DNA from: Laburnicola sp. R22_1
Taxonomy: Eukaryota > Ascomycota > Dothideomycetes > Pleosporales > Didymosphaeriaceae
Assembly: GCA_014281115.1 (NCBI GenBank)
Contig: JACONQ010000015.1
Location: forward strand, 2,466,860-2,530,859
Reading direction: 5' to 3'
Length of the DNA stretch: 64,000 nucleotides
In this document: one piece after another, positions 1-10,246 of the stretch
How positions within the stretch are numbered: position 1 is the stretch's first letter
Layout of the letters: each line of letters begins with the position of its first letter
Made by a program: the position numbers and the translations under genes
The notes under the pieces: generated by a model
What the model saw: the letters and a program-made list of their open reading frames with translations, nothing else
Told to the model about the DNA's origin: nothing
The model's database searches: none

Positions 1-436
1 CCACTATAACCCACTTACGGTTGCCTGGCTAAACAAGCGTAGGTTAAGAACGTCTTTCTAAACTAGTTACAACCTTTATTAAGCTAATAACTCCTATCTA
101 GAAGCCTGTCTTATTAAAGTTATAGATGTCTTTATCCTACACTCTATACTTGGCTTTTGTGTTCTCTACTAGCTAAAACTACGCGTTTATAATCTCTAGG
201 TCTTTCTGTTGTATCCTCTATTAGTCCTTCGCTTAATTAAAAGCCATTTTAAGCTTAGATACGCGCTTTACGAAGCGCTAAGCCTAGTATTATCCTATAG
301 AGTCTCTGTGCCGTGCAGCTAGCAGTTTATTAGCCATATCTTTTACCTCACCTAGCCAGGGTGCAAATCCTCGCGAATCTAGGTTAAGGATATACTATAT
401 AAGCGTCTGATCTTTAGTTGTGGTAAGCTTTGCCAT
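1..436 (-). pseudogene. Pogo/Fot1-type transposase relic (N-terminal part, cut by window edge)
   Basis: Read on the minus strand from an ATG at 436, one frame gives a typical fungal pogo/Fot1 N-terminal half: a DSRGFAPWL segment, FVKRVSKLK, then IYNFNKTGF (normally NFDETGF, the first catalytic Asp region) and PGNRKWV near base 20. The frame is broken by many TAG and TAA codons, and the catalytic Asp reads Asn (GAT to AAT), all C-to-T or G-to-A changes as RIP makes. The rest of the transposase lies outside the window. It is a dead DNA transposon. The family call rests on the order of remembered motifs. Confidence 0.7.
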
Positions 437-2455
437 GCCTAATTATGTATTTGCTTAGGCGATAATTCCGTTAATTTAATTACTTAGTGTAGACTTTAAA
501 ATATTATATACTGCAGTAGCGCATTACAGGCTTAAAATTTGCTTATTCTAATAGGCGTAAAGGACAAGCTTAATTCTGCCTTCTTAATTAGATAATAACG
601 CGTTGTGTTGTTAAGACATTATAATTTATAGTGAAGTGTTATAGTCTTAGCAAAAACTGTCTAGCGGACTAATCTATTCGGACTACTAATAGAATATATT
701 ATTATATATTATACTTTTTTTTATTACCTTTTTACGCCTTTTTTAATTACTAAGTAGGGGGCTCTGCTTTTTTTGTTATGTTATTTAAGATAAAAGCCTT
801 TATCGTACTACTCCTAGGTAGTTAATTTAATGCCACATACCGCATTTTTATAATTACCTTTTCACACTTTTTTTTAATTACTAAGCAGGGGGCTCTACTT
901 TTATTATTATGTTATTTAAGATAAAAGCCTTTATTATGCTACCCCTAGGTAGTTAATTTAACGCCCCACATATAATTTATAATAAAACTAATACTAATAT
1001 TACTATATAGCTTTTATTTTATTATAGTTATATTACTAATACTAATTATAACTTTAATTTTACTTATAATATTAATTTTTATTTTTAATACTATTTTATT
1101 AAAGCTACTTTTAACTTTTACTATTACTAAATAAATTATTATTATATTTGCTTTAACTACTTTATTATATAAATAAATACTATACTAATACTAACTAAAA
1201 ACTAAACTAAATATAAAAATACTTATAAAAAGGCTAAAAACTAATTAATTATTTAGTATTTTAAACTTTTTAATAAAAAGCTAAATAAATAGTTTAATAT
1301 AGTTTATTAAATTTAATTATAAAATATTAGTAATATAACTAGCGTACCTATATATAACTATTACTAAAAGAGTTGCCTAAGACTATGGCTATAACTACTA
1401 ACTTACAACTTATATTAACTATAGATTACTATTAGCTAGATTATTTTTATAACTCTAGCCTTTTTAAAACTTACTTATTTTAGACTGCTTACTCTACTAG
1501 CTACCTTTTTACCTTACACAATACTAAGAGACGCTAGTATAGGTACCTAGTTCTTAAAAGTAGAGACTAAAAACTATTTATAGGTATTTTACTATATAAC
1601 CTTATTTTTCTATTCTAACTAAGACTAACTTAGCTATAGTATAATATCTACCTAGCATATATAATATAAAACAATAACTACACTAGTATATAAGCTCTAA
1701 CTACTTTATCTTTAAAGCTAAATTATGCCTACTAATACTACTACTATAATCTTTTTTTACACCTAAATTAGATTTATTAAGCTAAAGGTAGTAATTACTA
1801 AAGCGTTTAGAAACCTTACTAAGAAGAATAAGCGCCTTAATAATATAGTTAGCAACCTTAGTTACTATGCTATAGTTAACTTTATTATAGTTACTAAGTA
1901 GGAGCTACTAAAGAGCTATTATAATTAGTATAATTATAATTGCTCGACTCTCCTTACTCCCCTAAAACTTAACTAAAATTAACTTTAATAGCTAATTTAA
2001 TAGCTTCCTATATAGCTAATTTTACTAGTATAAAATATCTAATATACACCCCTATTACTAATAGAAATAGTAGCCCTACTAAATTTTATATATATATACT
2101 ATTACCTATAGCTACTATAATACTAACTACTTTATAGACTTTACCTTGCGCCGCCTATAACACTAATACTAACTATAATAATAACTACTAACACTGTCCT
2201 ATAAAGAATACTTATAGCTACTACTAGTACTATTACTAAATAAAGTAGTATTACGCCTACTTTAACTATAGTATTAATAAGCTTAACGCTAATATAATCC
2301 TTACTTTAAAAAAGTAATAATAAAGAGATATATAGTAGATAGTATAATAAAAGCTAGTAACTTAGCGCTTACTACTACTTTAAATCTAGCTATAAAAATA
2401 GTGTTTAGGCAACTATAATAAGTAATTAAAGGTAATTAGTGTAGCTTACAGCGTT
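437..2455. other. AT-rich RIP-degraded repeat block, no genes
   Basis: About 2 kb of strongly AT-rich sequence dominated by TA dinucleotides, with no open frame of note. It contains two copies of a ~110-bp repeat, listed separately. The rest is too mutated to assign by eye; it is probably one or more transposons. The block ends abruptly near 2455, where base composition returns to normal before the first gene. Confidence 0.75.
724..970 (+). repeat. Two tandem copies of a ~110-bp repeat (724-836 and 854-970)
   Basis: Both copies share the order: TTACCTTTT, a TTAATTACTAAG motif, a GGGGGCTCT core, TTATTTAAGATAAAAGCCTTTAT, and CCTAGGTAGTTAATTTAA. A third, less mutated copy is at 19685-19800. The differences are largely C/T or G/A, so this pair has been RIP-mutated. 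The core around the G run is a small palindrome (AAGCAG...CTGCTT). Family unknown. Confidence 0.7.
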
Positions 2456-2483
2456 ACTATATATAACTATTACTAGGAGAGCA

Positions 2484-2587
2484 GAGCTTAGCCGCAACAA
2501 GCGGCACTGTTGAATTAACTATTTCGCTGAGGGCTTTTAACTTTGTTGCCTTAGTAGAGCTTAGCCGCGACAAGCGGCACCATTGAA
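2484..2587 (+). repeat. Short direct repeat containing a GCCGC-GCGGC hairpin
   Basis: A ~30-bp unit (AGAGCTTAGCCGC, ACAAGCGGCAC, TTGAA) occurs at about 2484-2513 and again at about 2556-2587. Each unit contains a small stem (GCCGC/GCGGC). It sits at the junction between the AT-rich block and gene-bearing DNA. It may be an element end, but no target duplication was found. Confidence 0.5.
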
Positions 2588-2763
2588 TCCTGATTAGTCC
2601 TGATTCGGCTTTCTTCATACGAGACACAATCTCAGTGGATCTCGCGGACCCCGACACTTCCCCGCAAACCGCCCGCCCCGGGAAGTGGAGGGTTGTTATT
2701 ATTCCCTCCACCCGATAATCCTAAGTTGTCGTTCAACCTGAACATCTATGGGGTTTTTTTTTG

Positions 2764-2838
2764 GCGACTAAGAGGTTTCTAATAAAAAGATTACAATAAT
2801 AGCAGTTATCCCTCCTGCTGTTGTGGACACAGAAAAGC
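2764..2838 (-). repeat. 75-bp repeat, inverted partner of 8637-8711
   Basis: This segment is the reverse complement of 8637-8711 with 72 of 75 bases matching. A RIP-mutated copy lies at about 60715-60812. Together the two good copies bracket 5.8 kb that includes two intact genes. It could be a solo terminal repeat or a MITE fragment; the family is unknown. Confidence 0.8.
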
Positions 2839-2880
2839 TGAATATCTATATGCTAAGCGGTCTTCACCTCGACAGCAAAG

Positions 2881-5102
2881 ATGAACTTCACAAACGGTAC
2901 TTCGCAGCCTGACGGCATCAACGGCCACTCCCGCGACGAGACCTCCCGCCCCCTCAAAATAACAATATGCGGCGCAGGCATCGGCGGCCTCAGTGCAGCA
3001 ATCTTCCTACGCCAACAAGGCCACACGGTAACCCTCCTCGAGGCATCGCGCTTCGCCAACGAACTTGGCGCAGCCATCCATCTCCCCCCCAATGCCAATA
3101 GTCTCCTCCGCCGCATAGGCCTAATTCCCGAAACCAATGGCGCTGTGAATTGCCGAAGATTGTCGTCCTGGTTTCCCGACGGCAAAGAGATGTTTAGCAT
3201 GGATTTAGAAAGTGATATGGGGCGGTGGCAACATCCCTGGCAACTTGCGCATCGTGTAAGTCTGCATAGCGAATTGAAGAGGATGGCTACCACCAGTGAA
3301 GAAGGCGAAGGGACGCCAGCGGTGCTGAGACTCAGGGCCAAGGTGGTAGATGTTGATCCTAAGGAGGGAGCTGTGGTGTTAGAGGGTGGGGAGAAGATTC
3401 AAAGTGATGTTGTTGTGGGTGCGGATGGTGTGCATTCAAAGACCAGGTCGTGCATTCCTGGGTTAGAGGGTATCAAGACTTTTGGGAGTGGAAAGAGCGC
3501 GTTTCGGTTCTTGATCCCGAGGCAGAGGGCTTTGGATGAGCCGTTGACGCGCAAGTTCGCGGATAAGGACGGACATCTTATCCTGATATTTGGGCGCGAC
3601 CGAAGAGTGATTGTCTATCCAACGTCCGAGAACACGCTGCTGAATTTTGTTTGCATCCATCCGACGGCTGAAAGTCAGATACAAGAGGAACCAGGCAGTG
3701 GCGACTGGCAGAACCAGGGTAATCTGAACAAGATGTTGGAAGTGTACAAGGATTTCGAACCAGCAGTGATCAAGCTGTTGAGTATGGCGGACAAGGAGAC
3801 GCTGAAGGTATGGGACTTGTTGGATATGGAGCAATTGCCGACTTGGACGGAGGAGAAGCTGGTACTTATTGGTGATGCCGCACATCCCTTCACACCGTGT
3901 AAGTTGCCCTCGTTTCCGACATCTAGAAATTTCAGGCTGACATCTCTTCAGATCAGGGTCAGGGTGGAGGCATGGCCATCGAAGACGCCGCCTCCCTCGC
4001 TGCTCTGCTTCCCATCAACACACCTCCTGAATCCATCCCCGCCCGCCTCAAGCTCTTCGAGAAGTGCCGGTACGAGCGTGCCTCCACAATCCAAGAGTTC
4101 TCCCGATTGGCAGGTAAAGACCTTGGGTCCGGCCCATCTCACGACGCTGTAGAATTTACAAACTACACCTTTGGCCACAATGAATGGGATTACTCCAGCC
4201 AAATGCTGCGCAAGTGGGAATGGGAGAACAAGAGAGGTCTGCTTTGGAGGATGCCAACCGCCTTCGGTCCCATGCCTGGGCCTAGGCAGGACTTCCATGG
4301 ACGACCGAGAGACGGATCGAGGGCAACGTTCAAGACTGCTAGTATCAAGTTCAAGACGAGCAGAACGGTGCTGGAGAACCTCTTGCCAACCGAGAAGTTG
4401 AAGTTTGCCGCGGCCGACACGATTGCCTATGCGACGTTTGCTGCGACGCAGCTTGATCACCTAGAGTGGCTCGGTGGAAAAGGGTACAGCCACTTCGGGT
4501 TGTATGTCCACGGCATCCGTCACACAAAAGCGGATGGGGAGACAGTGGTTGGCACCTATCTTCCCGTCCTGTTCGAAAACCTGGCTGACCCCATTCTGAG
4601 CGGCAGAGAGGAATTAGGCTTCCCGAAGCTGTTCGCCAAACTCGATCTGCAGAAGGCTGACGATAGGTGGACATTGGATGCGGGTTGGATGTCATCCAAG
4701 TTCTGCAGCATGTCGCTCTCGGGTCTACAGGAATGTCCTGCGACTGACAGTGAAACGCCAGCACTGTCTCCACCGCTTCCTAGAGATGATGGTCTGTTGT
4801 TCCACAAGCATGTACCTACGACCGGGAATGTAGGCAGCAAGGAGCGAGGGCAGGCTGATGTGCAGTACACGGCCTTCCTGCCAGGTGCGGAAGACGCGAA
4901 GGCTGTCGAGAAGAAGGTCGAACGGACGCTGAAGGCGAGCTCGGCTGAGATCTCTTTCGATGCACTTGACTGGAAGGCGCTGCCAACGCTGCATCATATT
5001 GTCGAAAGGCTTAAGGAAATACCCGTGTATGGGATCGTGGAGGCGAAGATGGTTGAAGGCACCGGAGTCAGCGATGTGAACTCGGTTCGGAAGCTGGAAT
5101 AA
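2881..5102 (+). CDS. FAD-dependent monooxygenase fused to an acetoacetate-decarboxylase-like domain
   Basis: Two exons (2881-3898, 3952-5102) joined by a 53-bp GT-AG intron give 722 residues. The N-terminal ~430 residues are a salicylate-hydroxylase-type flavoprotein: the Rossmann GAGIGG at 31-36, a VGADGVHS segment that binds NADPH/FAD, and GDAAHPFTP at about 331-339. The intron falls directly after this last motif, and splicing restores the family's GQGGG and MAIEDA. Residues ~440-722 resemble acetoacetate decarboxylase; the GREELGFPK segment keeps a lysine (near 565) where that family has its Schiff-base lysine. The fusion suggests one enzyme that hydroxylates an aromatic or polyketide substrate and then acts on a beta-keto acid or related group; the substrate is unknown. 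It starts 42 bp after a 75-bp repeat and 243 bp before the SLD7-like gene. No biosynthetic neighbours are visible. Confidence 0.85.
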
Positions 5103-5345
5103 GAGGCCTCGTAGCTGCTCGCTGCTCGATCGCTGCCCAAATACTGCAGAAGTACTATAGCTATTAGCGGATGTTATCCTGAACTATTACGATGCAGAGT
5201 CCTCGCTGCGGTGAAAGTAGGCCTGAGGATGATGGAATGTCACGTGCCGTCGCGTAAACCTTGGAAGTAGCACATGCCCACCTCTGACTCGACGACTCCC
5301 GACAGCACGACTCAGCCGTAGACATACATACGGGATGCAATCAAC

Positions 5346-6968
5346 ATGACCGAAGTATGGAGCGGAGACATTCTGCTGCCGGATGGGACGGCAATCAATG
5401 GTGATGGGCCTCCTCGTGTGCGCTTTTCCAGGGCTTACCTATGCAGATGTCAGTCTGGCGTCGCAAAATGCCGCGTCCATGGCCCCCATCGCTTCGCTGC
5501 ATTTCCATTTCCTGGCCACGGTCGACACGGCGCGCATTCCTCTGCATATGGCTGCCGGCCCGAGTCTGGACGTGTCGACGTCGAGCGAGAATGCCGAAGC
5601 GTGGTTCTCCTCGATCCTCTCCACCACGTCGGTTGCCTCGGACGCGACAGACCCATCACCAGCGCGCGAGTGGTGGGCGTATGCGCGCGCACAATCGCCC
5701 GTTGGCATCCTGGCGAAAGTGCAAGGAGAGGAATCGAGCGTAAACGGACCTAGGGTAACAGAGATCCTCTTTTATGGCACAATCGCTGCGCCGGCTCATG
5801 GTGCGCTCCCGACACCGCCTTCTTCGTCGCCCGATCATTCTCATGTCCCGTCAGAGACGCTGCCGGAACTCCGGGTGCACGCATTGCCCCTATCGTCGGA
5901 CCTGCTGTACAATCGCCCCCGAGCTGAGGCACCACCATTGACGCCCGCTTTGGGTGCCTCAGAGCCGCCTATTAACGTCGAGCCGCACTTCCTCCCTCCT
6001 ACCTACACCCCCACACAAGCGCCCAGCTCCCCGAAACGAAAGCGAGATCTCTTTGAAGAGGCTGCACAGGCTCGCAAGAGAGCTAGGGGAAAGGGCGGCG
6101 AAGGCGTAGCTGCAGCAGCCGCCAGAGCCCAGGAAAGCCAACGTCCAATACGTCATCGAAAGTCACTCTCCAAAGACCCCAAGACGTCCCCGTTCCCTGA
6201 TTCGAGACCAAACTCAGCACATGCCTCCACCCGTACAACATCGCGGCCGCTTTCCAGATCGCCCAGCATCTCGTCCGACATTCGACCACTGAGTAGGAAG
6301 GGAGCACCAGAGGGTCTTGCGAAGCCTTCTACCTTGTCGCAAGTTGCCACAGTTCCCTTACAGCCGCAAGAACCGACAACAGAGTCGAGGAACAAGGAGG
6401 CTTTGTCGAGGGTGCTCATGGCTGCAATGCGCATGCATGGCTTCCAGCAGCGAAAGAAGAACAAATCTCGCAGGGGATCCGTCGCGCCAGGCGCCGGGTC
6501 AGAGGAGCAGCTAAGCGAGGAAGCTGCAGCTGAAGAAGCTGCAAAAGACGAAGAATACAAGCTGATTTACCATCAGACGTACAAGAGTGCAGCCTTCGCC
6601 TTGGTAAGTGCTCGGTTTACACGTCTTGGGGTATGCGTTGCTGATCGAGGCAGAGAAAACATATCTCTACCAAGCCATTACACTCGCAGCCAGATCGACT
6701 GCGCGATATTGTAGACCGATTGCTGACCATCTTCTGCACCGATCCTCTTGCCCAGCCTTTGCCGGGCGACACCGCGGGAGATCTTTTGGCCACCCCAGGT
6801 CGGGAACAGAACCTCCGCGTGCCAGGCTCCGCCCATAACGGAGCAAGCCCTTTCGATCTGCCTAGCGGAGCTACACAGAATGCGCCCATTACCAAATCTG
6901 AGGGGGAAGTGCATACCGGATCACCGCTGAGTCGGAGAAAGTCGGAGAAGAAGACGATGCCTGGGTGA
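5346..6968 (+). CDS. sld7: Sld7-like DNA replication initiation protein
   Basis: Three exons (5346-5400, 5447-6603, 6654-6968) with introns of 46 and 50 bp give 508 residues. The short first exon supplies the family start (MTEVWSGDILLP); without it the frame starts inside the intron. The C-terminal part carries the Sld7 C-terminal helical domain: LSRVLMAAMRMHG, then EYKLIYHQTYKSAAFALRKH, the last block assembled across the second intron, followed by PDRLRDIVDRLL. The middle is Pro/Ser-rich and charged with a basic PKRKR stretch, as expected for a nuclear protein. In yeast, Sld7 partners Sld3 to load Cdc45 at origins; whether this homologue does the same is inferred from the family. Confidence 0.75.
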
Positions 6969-7721
6969 AGGGACGGCGGAGAGAGATTTATGTCTCGTTG
7001 GGCCTTTTGGCTTGGCTGCCATGACTGACACCAGGACGCCATATCATATGATGTGGGGCGCTCTTTACCCTCGGTGCTACTGGCTGAACACATCCAACTC
7101 AAGATGGGGGAACTGCACGTATCGTGCAAATACCACCACCCTGCCTCTGCTTCCATCAAGTCACACAACGCCATCGGCCCAACCACCGAATACGAATTCA
7201 CTAGCTACCAATCCCGCTTCGGATTCTGCACGCCTATCATCAACTCCGTCCGACTATGAACATGTGAAGTCTGGTGACGCACAATATTTGCTGTCGTCAA
7301 TGTTGCCGACTCATTGCGGGGCATGGCGTGTTAAGCTGTCTTCAATGTGGACCGATTGAAGATTCCCATCATTCGAAGTGAGGACGTCACCCCCATGAAA
7401 GAATTGGTGTCCGATGCTAAGATGCGTACAATATCATAGAGGGTTATGTCTAGCTATATAGTAGAAAGTATAAATACAGTTTGCATACTCTATTGTTAGC
7501 TATCAGGTCTTAGTATCAGACACGAATCCTTTCATGGGGGTGACGTGTACACACTGGAATGTAGCGATCGAATTGGGCATCACAGGCCTTTGATGAATCG
7601 CTGACAGTGATTAGCGAACACGCCCCCACCCTCATATAAAACGCACTCCCACAACCCAGACATACTTTTCCTACAATGCCCATGTTTCCAAGCCGTACGT
7701 ACACTAAAGAATACCCGCACA
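6969..7721. other. Intergenic stretch with a short inverted-repeat element
   Basis: No gene is supported here. Open frames of 60-115 codons overlap one another without known motifs. The only clear structure is the 163-bp inverted-repeat element at 7384-7546. Confidence 0.6.
7384..7546. mobile_element. MITE-like element with ~40-bp terminal inverted repeats
   Basis: The left end (ACGTCACCCCCATGAAAG, 7384 onward) is mirrored by the right end up to 7546. The first 18 bases match perfectly, and about 18 of the next 22 also match. The inner ~80 bp are AT-rich and non-coding. No convincing target-site duplication is visible, so the superfamily is open; a simple inverted duplication is the alternative. 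Confidence 0.6.
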
Positions 7722-8440
7722 ATGGACGCCTCCACACTAGCACACTACCAAGAAGTCTCCGCCGGCGTAGACGCCTTCATCCAAGACGCCTCCAAAAACA
7801 AGCGACGACGCACTCGCCTACCTCGTCTCCCACTTCCCCGACAAACGCGACCGCTCCGTCTACATCGCCTGGGTCGAAGCCTCCTCCCCCGTCGGCACCC
7901 GCATCCCCTACACCCTCACCCTGCACCCCAACCACGCGCCGTGCTCAACCCGGCCGGGGACACCGACCCCATGTTCGTAAAACGGCGTGAATGGCTCTCT
8001 GCCGCCTATGGGGAGTTTTCGTTCCGCGCACAGGGGGCGCCACGCTGCGCGTTGTGCTAGCTGGGACATTTGCTAGTTTTTGTGGGTGGGGGAGGTTGAG
8101 CGTGCGATGGGGGAGGAGGAGCGCGTGAGGTCGCATACGTGGTGGGATACGTACGGGGTTTGCGGGCAGGTTGAGGGTTGATGGGTTGATGGGTTGATGG
8201 GGTGGGGAAACTGGCGGATGTGCTGATTGTGTGTAATGAGTGGCTGAGGGATAGCGATGGGGTGGGGAGTGCGAGGTTGGTCGGGGTTGAGGAGGAGTTC
8301 TTTGCGGCGAGGGTTGCGGGGGAGTGGGGGGAGGCGTGTGTGCATGGGTGGGGGCGTGATGGGGGTAGGGGAGTTCTTTTTAAGGGATGAGGTTCGGGTG
8401 GGGTTTGCGAGGGGGGATGTGTGAGAGGGTGTGGTTAGAG
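7722..8440 (+). pseudogene. Decayed gene of unknown family, several frameshifts and a stop
   Basis: Coherent protein-like segments follow one another in changing frames: MDASTLAHYQEVSAGVDAFI, then LAYLVSHFPDKRDRSVYIAW and SSPVGTRIPYTLTLHPNHAP, then GDTDPMFVKRREWLSAAYGE, then RVRSHTWWDTYGVC after a TAG, and KLADVLIVCNEWLRD with GVEEEFFAARVAGEW. The frame must change near 7803, 7938, 8045 and 8180 (at a GGGTTGAT triplet repeat). It looks like a recently lost cytoplasmic protein gene of ~230 residues. The family was not recognised. Indels here contrast with the point-stop decay elsewhere in the window. Sequencing error is the alternative for some of the shifts. Confidence 0.55.
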
Positions 8441-8636
8441 GGTAAGGGTAGGGAGTAGAGGGGGAGTAAGTTGTGCGTTAAGGTAGTAGGGCAGTGGGCT
8501 TAGTCCTATTTTAATTTTTCGCTTTGGTGTTTACTTACTGTTTACGGTGAGACCTACCATGTTATCTCTACCTCTACCTCACAGAACATTCTCTTCACTA
8601 TAACTCAAACAACCCTTTTTATCAACACCTTAAAAC

Positions 8637-8711
8637 GCTTTTCTGTGTCTACAACAGCAGGAGGGATCACTGCTATTATTGTCATCTTTTTATTAGAAAC
8701 CTCTTAGTCGC
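8637..8711 (+). repeat. 75-bp repeat, inverted partner of 2764-2838
   Basis: This copy has 72 of 75 bases matching the reverse complement of 2764-2838. It is followed by a short (AT)n run and the string ATATAACTTAAACA, which recurs near 9068. Sequence to its left (CTTTTTATCAACACCTTAAAACGC) is also shared with the RIP-mutated copy at 60715-60812, so the true repeat unit is longer than 75 bp in this orientation. Confidence 0.8.
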
Positions 8712-9274
8712 AATATATATATATATATATAACTTAAACAGCGCGACGACCGAACCATGGTTGAGCGTCCCATCGCCCACACTGCTCCCGCGGTTGCGAC
8801 TCCGCGGTCCACTGCGGCTCTCCAACGGTCCACCGGTTGAGAGATGACATGTGACTCAGTCATGCCAGATGGCAGACTGTCCATTGACTGCCGTCGACGA
8901 TGCCGCCGTGCAAAACGTCGACGACGAAATCATCGTTATTTTGTGTATATTTTGTTACTACCACTGTGTGCTAGGTGCTGGGTTTTAGTGCCTCCTGTTT
9001 TACTCCTCTCTGTGTATGGTGCGGATTCGACCTTGGTTAGAATCTTAACACGACGAAGATCTTCAATATATAACTTAAACAACGCTCACACAAAGCGAAG
9101 AAAATCTTTAGATGGAAGAATTAAATCTACACTAACTCCTATGCTAAATAAACCTATATCCCAAATCCCTCACTCGAAACTCGGTTACATAACTATGCAT
9201 AGTATATACCTCTCTCTATTAGCTACACTATACAACTACAAGATCTCTAGGAAGACTCGGCTAAGGGATTATTT

Positions 9275-9560
9275 GTATACACTAAGAGCGTCAGGCGAAG
9301 CGTTAGACATACTATACAAAGATAAGATCTTTAGATAGACTCGGCTAAGAAGGAGATTATGAGTACTAGATATCTGTATTAGGTGGACTGTGCAAACGCG
9401 GTCTTTTAGGAAGAGTTAATTAAGACATTGTATACACTAAGAGCGTCAGGCGAAGCGTTAGACATACTATACAAAGATAAGATCCTTGGACAGACTCGAC
9501 GAAGAGAGTATAAGTAGTAACTGTCTATGTCAGGTGGACTGTGCAAACGCGGTATGTTAG
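9275..9560 (+). repeat. Tandem repeat, 155-bp period, two copies plus a partial one
   Basis: Copy one starts at about 9275 (GTATACACTAAGAGCGTCAG) and copy two at 9430 with the same start; both also share AGGTGGACTGTGCAAACGCGGT near their ends. A partial, more diverged copy lies just upstream (about 9228-9270). No open frame is conserved between copies. Confidence 0.75.
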
Positions 9561-9595
9561 GCATAATTGGGTGTGCAGTAGAAGCTTAGGGTGGG

Positions 9596-9805
9596 CGCGT
9601 GGATAGGGTAAATATGGGAAGGATGGCCTTGATATTAGGTGTGTACTGGAACTGGGAGGACCCGTGGATATGGCAAACGCAAGATGTCCTTGATAACCAG
9701 ATGTGTCCTAGAACTAAAAGGACCCGTGGATATGACAAACATGGATGCCCTTGATAATTAGGTGTGTACTAGAGGCTTAGATGGACGCGTGGATATGGCA
9801 AACAC
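9596..9805 (+). repeat. Tandem repeat, ~62-bp period, about four copies
   Basis: Units begin with CGTGGATA(T/G)GG near 9598, 9662, 9725 and 9787. They continue with CAAACxxxxATG, CCTTGATAA and TGTGTxCTAGAAC. The copies are moderately diverged. The array directly follows the 155-bp array. Function is unknown. Confidence 0.7.
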
Positions 9806-10013
9806 CAAAATTCCCCGGTGACCCCAAAACTCCTGACTCCATTGCGGTCACCTGTGACAAATGAAAGACTCAAGCATGACGTATCTAAGTTTATCGGGGA
9901 AACAAGTACGTCAGGCAGCTTGTCAATGTTTGTTGAATGCCCGCGTGGCCAACCATAATGCTTGTTTGTGGGGCGCAGACATTCACCATAAGCTTGTTAG
10001 ACCCTGACCCCTA

Positions 10014-10021
10014 GTATATAA
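10014..10021 (+). promoter_or_regulatory. TATA box, with a likely 5'UTR intron downstream
   Basis: TATATAAA lies about 230 bp upstream of the ATG at 10247, followed 30-50 bp later by a pyrimidine/adenine-rich start-like region. A probable leader intron spans 10103-10152 (GTAAGT donor, TTCTAAC branch site, GCAG acceptor), which explains the long distance to the start codon. Confidence 0.5.
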
Positions 10022-10246
10022 ACCACCCGTGCCTGCCCTCTGAGAACTCTGCACAGCAACAATCAACTTCAACGAATCCTACCAAGAACACCTTTGTCAA
10101 CTGTAAGTCGTGCTTTACCAAGCAACGTTGTACTTGCCTTCTAACAACGCAGCCACTTCACCAAGCCCCTCTATATACCCAATTTTCTTCTCGAATTTCC
10201 ACCCTCACCAGCATATATATCACCCCTCTTCCGCTTCCTCAAATAC

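Larger units (their letters stand above)
8441..10013. other. Gene-free repeat-rich stretch
   Basis: No coding gene is supported. An open frame at 8844-9338 runs through repeat sequence and matches nothing recognisable. The stretch holds one arm of the 75-bp inverted repeat, a repeated AT-rich string at about 8720 and 9068, and two tandem arrays at 9275-9560 and 9596-9805. Confidence 0.6.

Noticed and set aside
8844..9338. 164-codon plus-strand open frame
   Set aside because: It runs into the tandem-repeat array, its composition is repeat-like, and no motif or splice signals support it.
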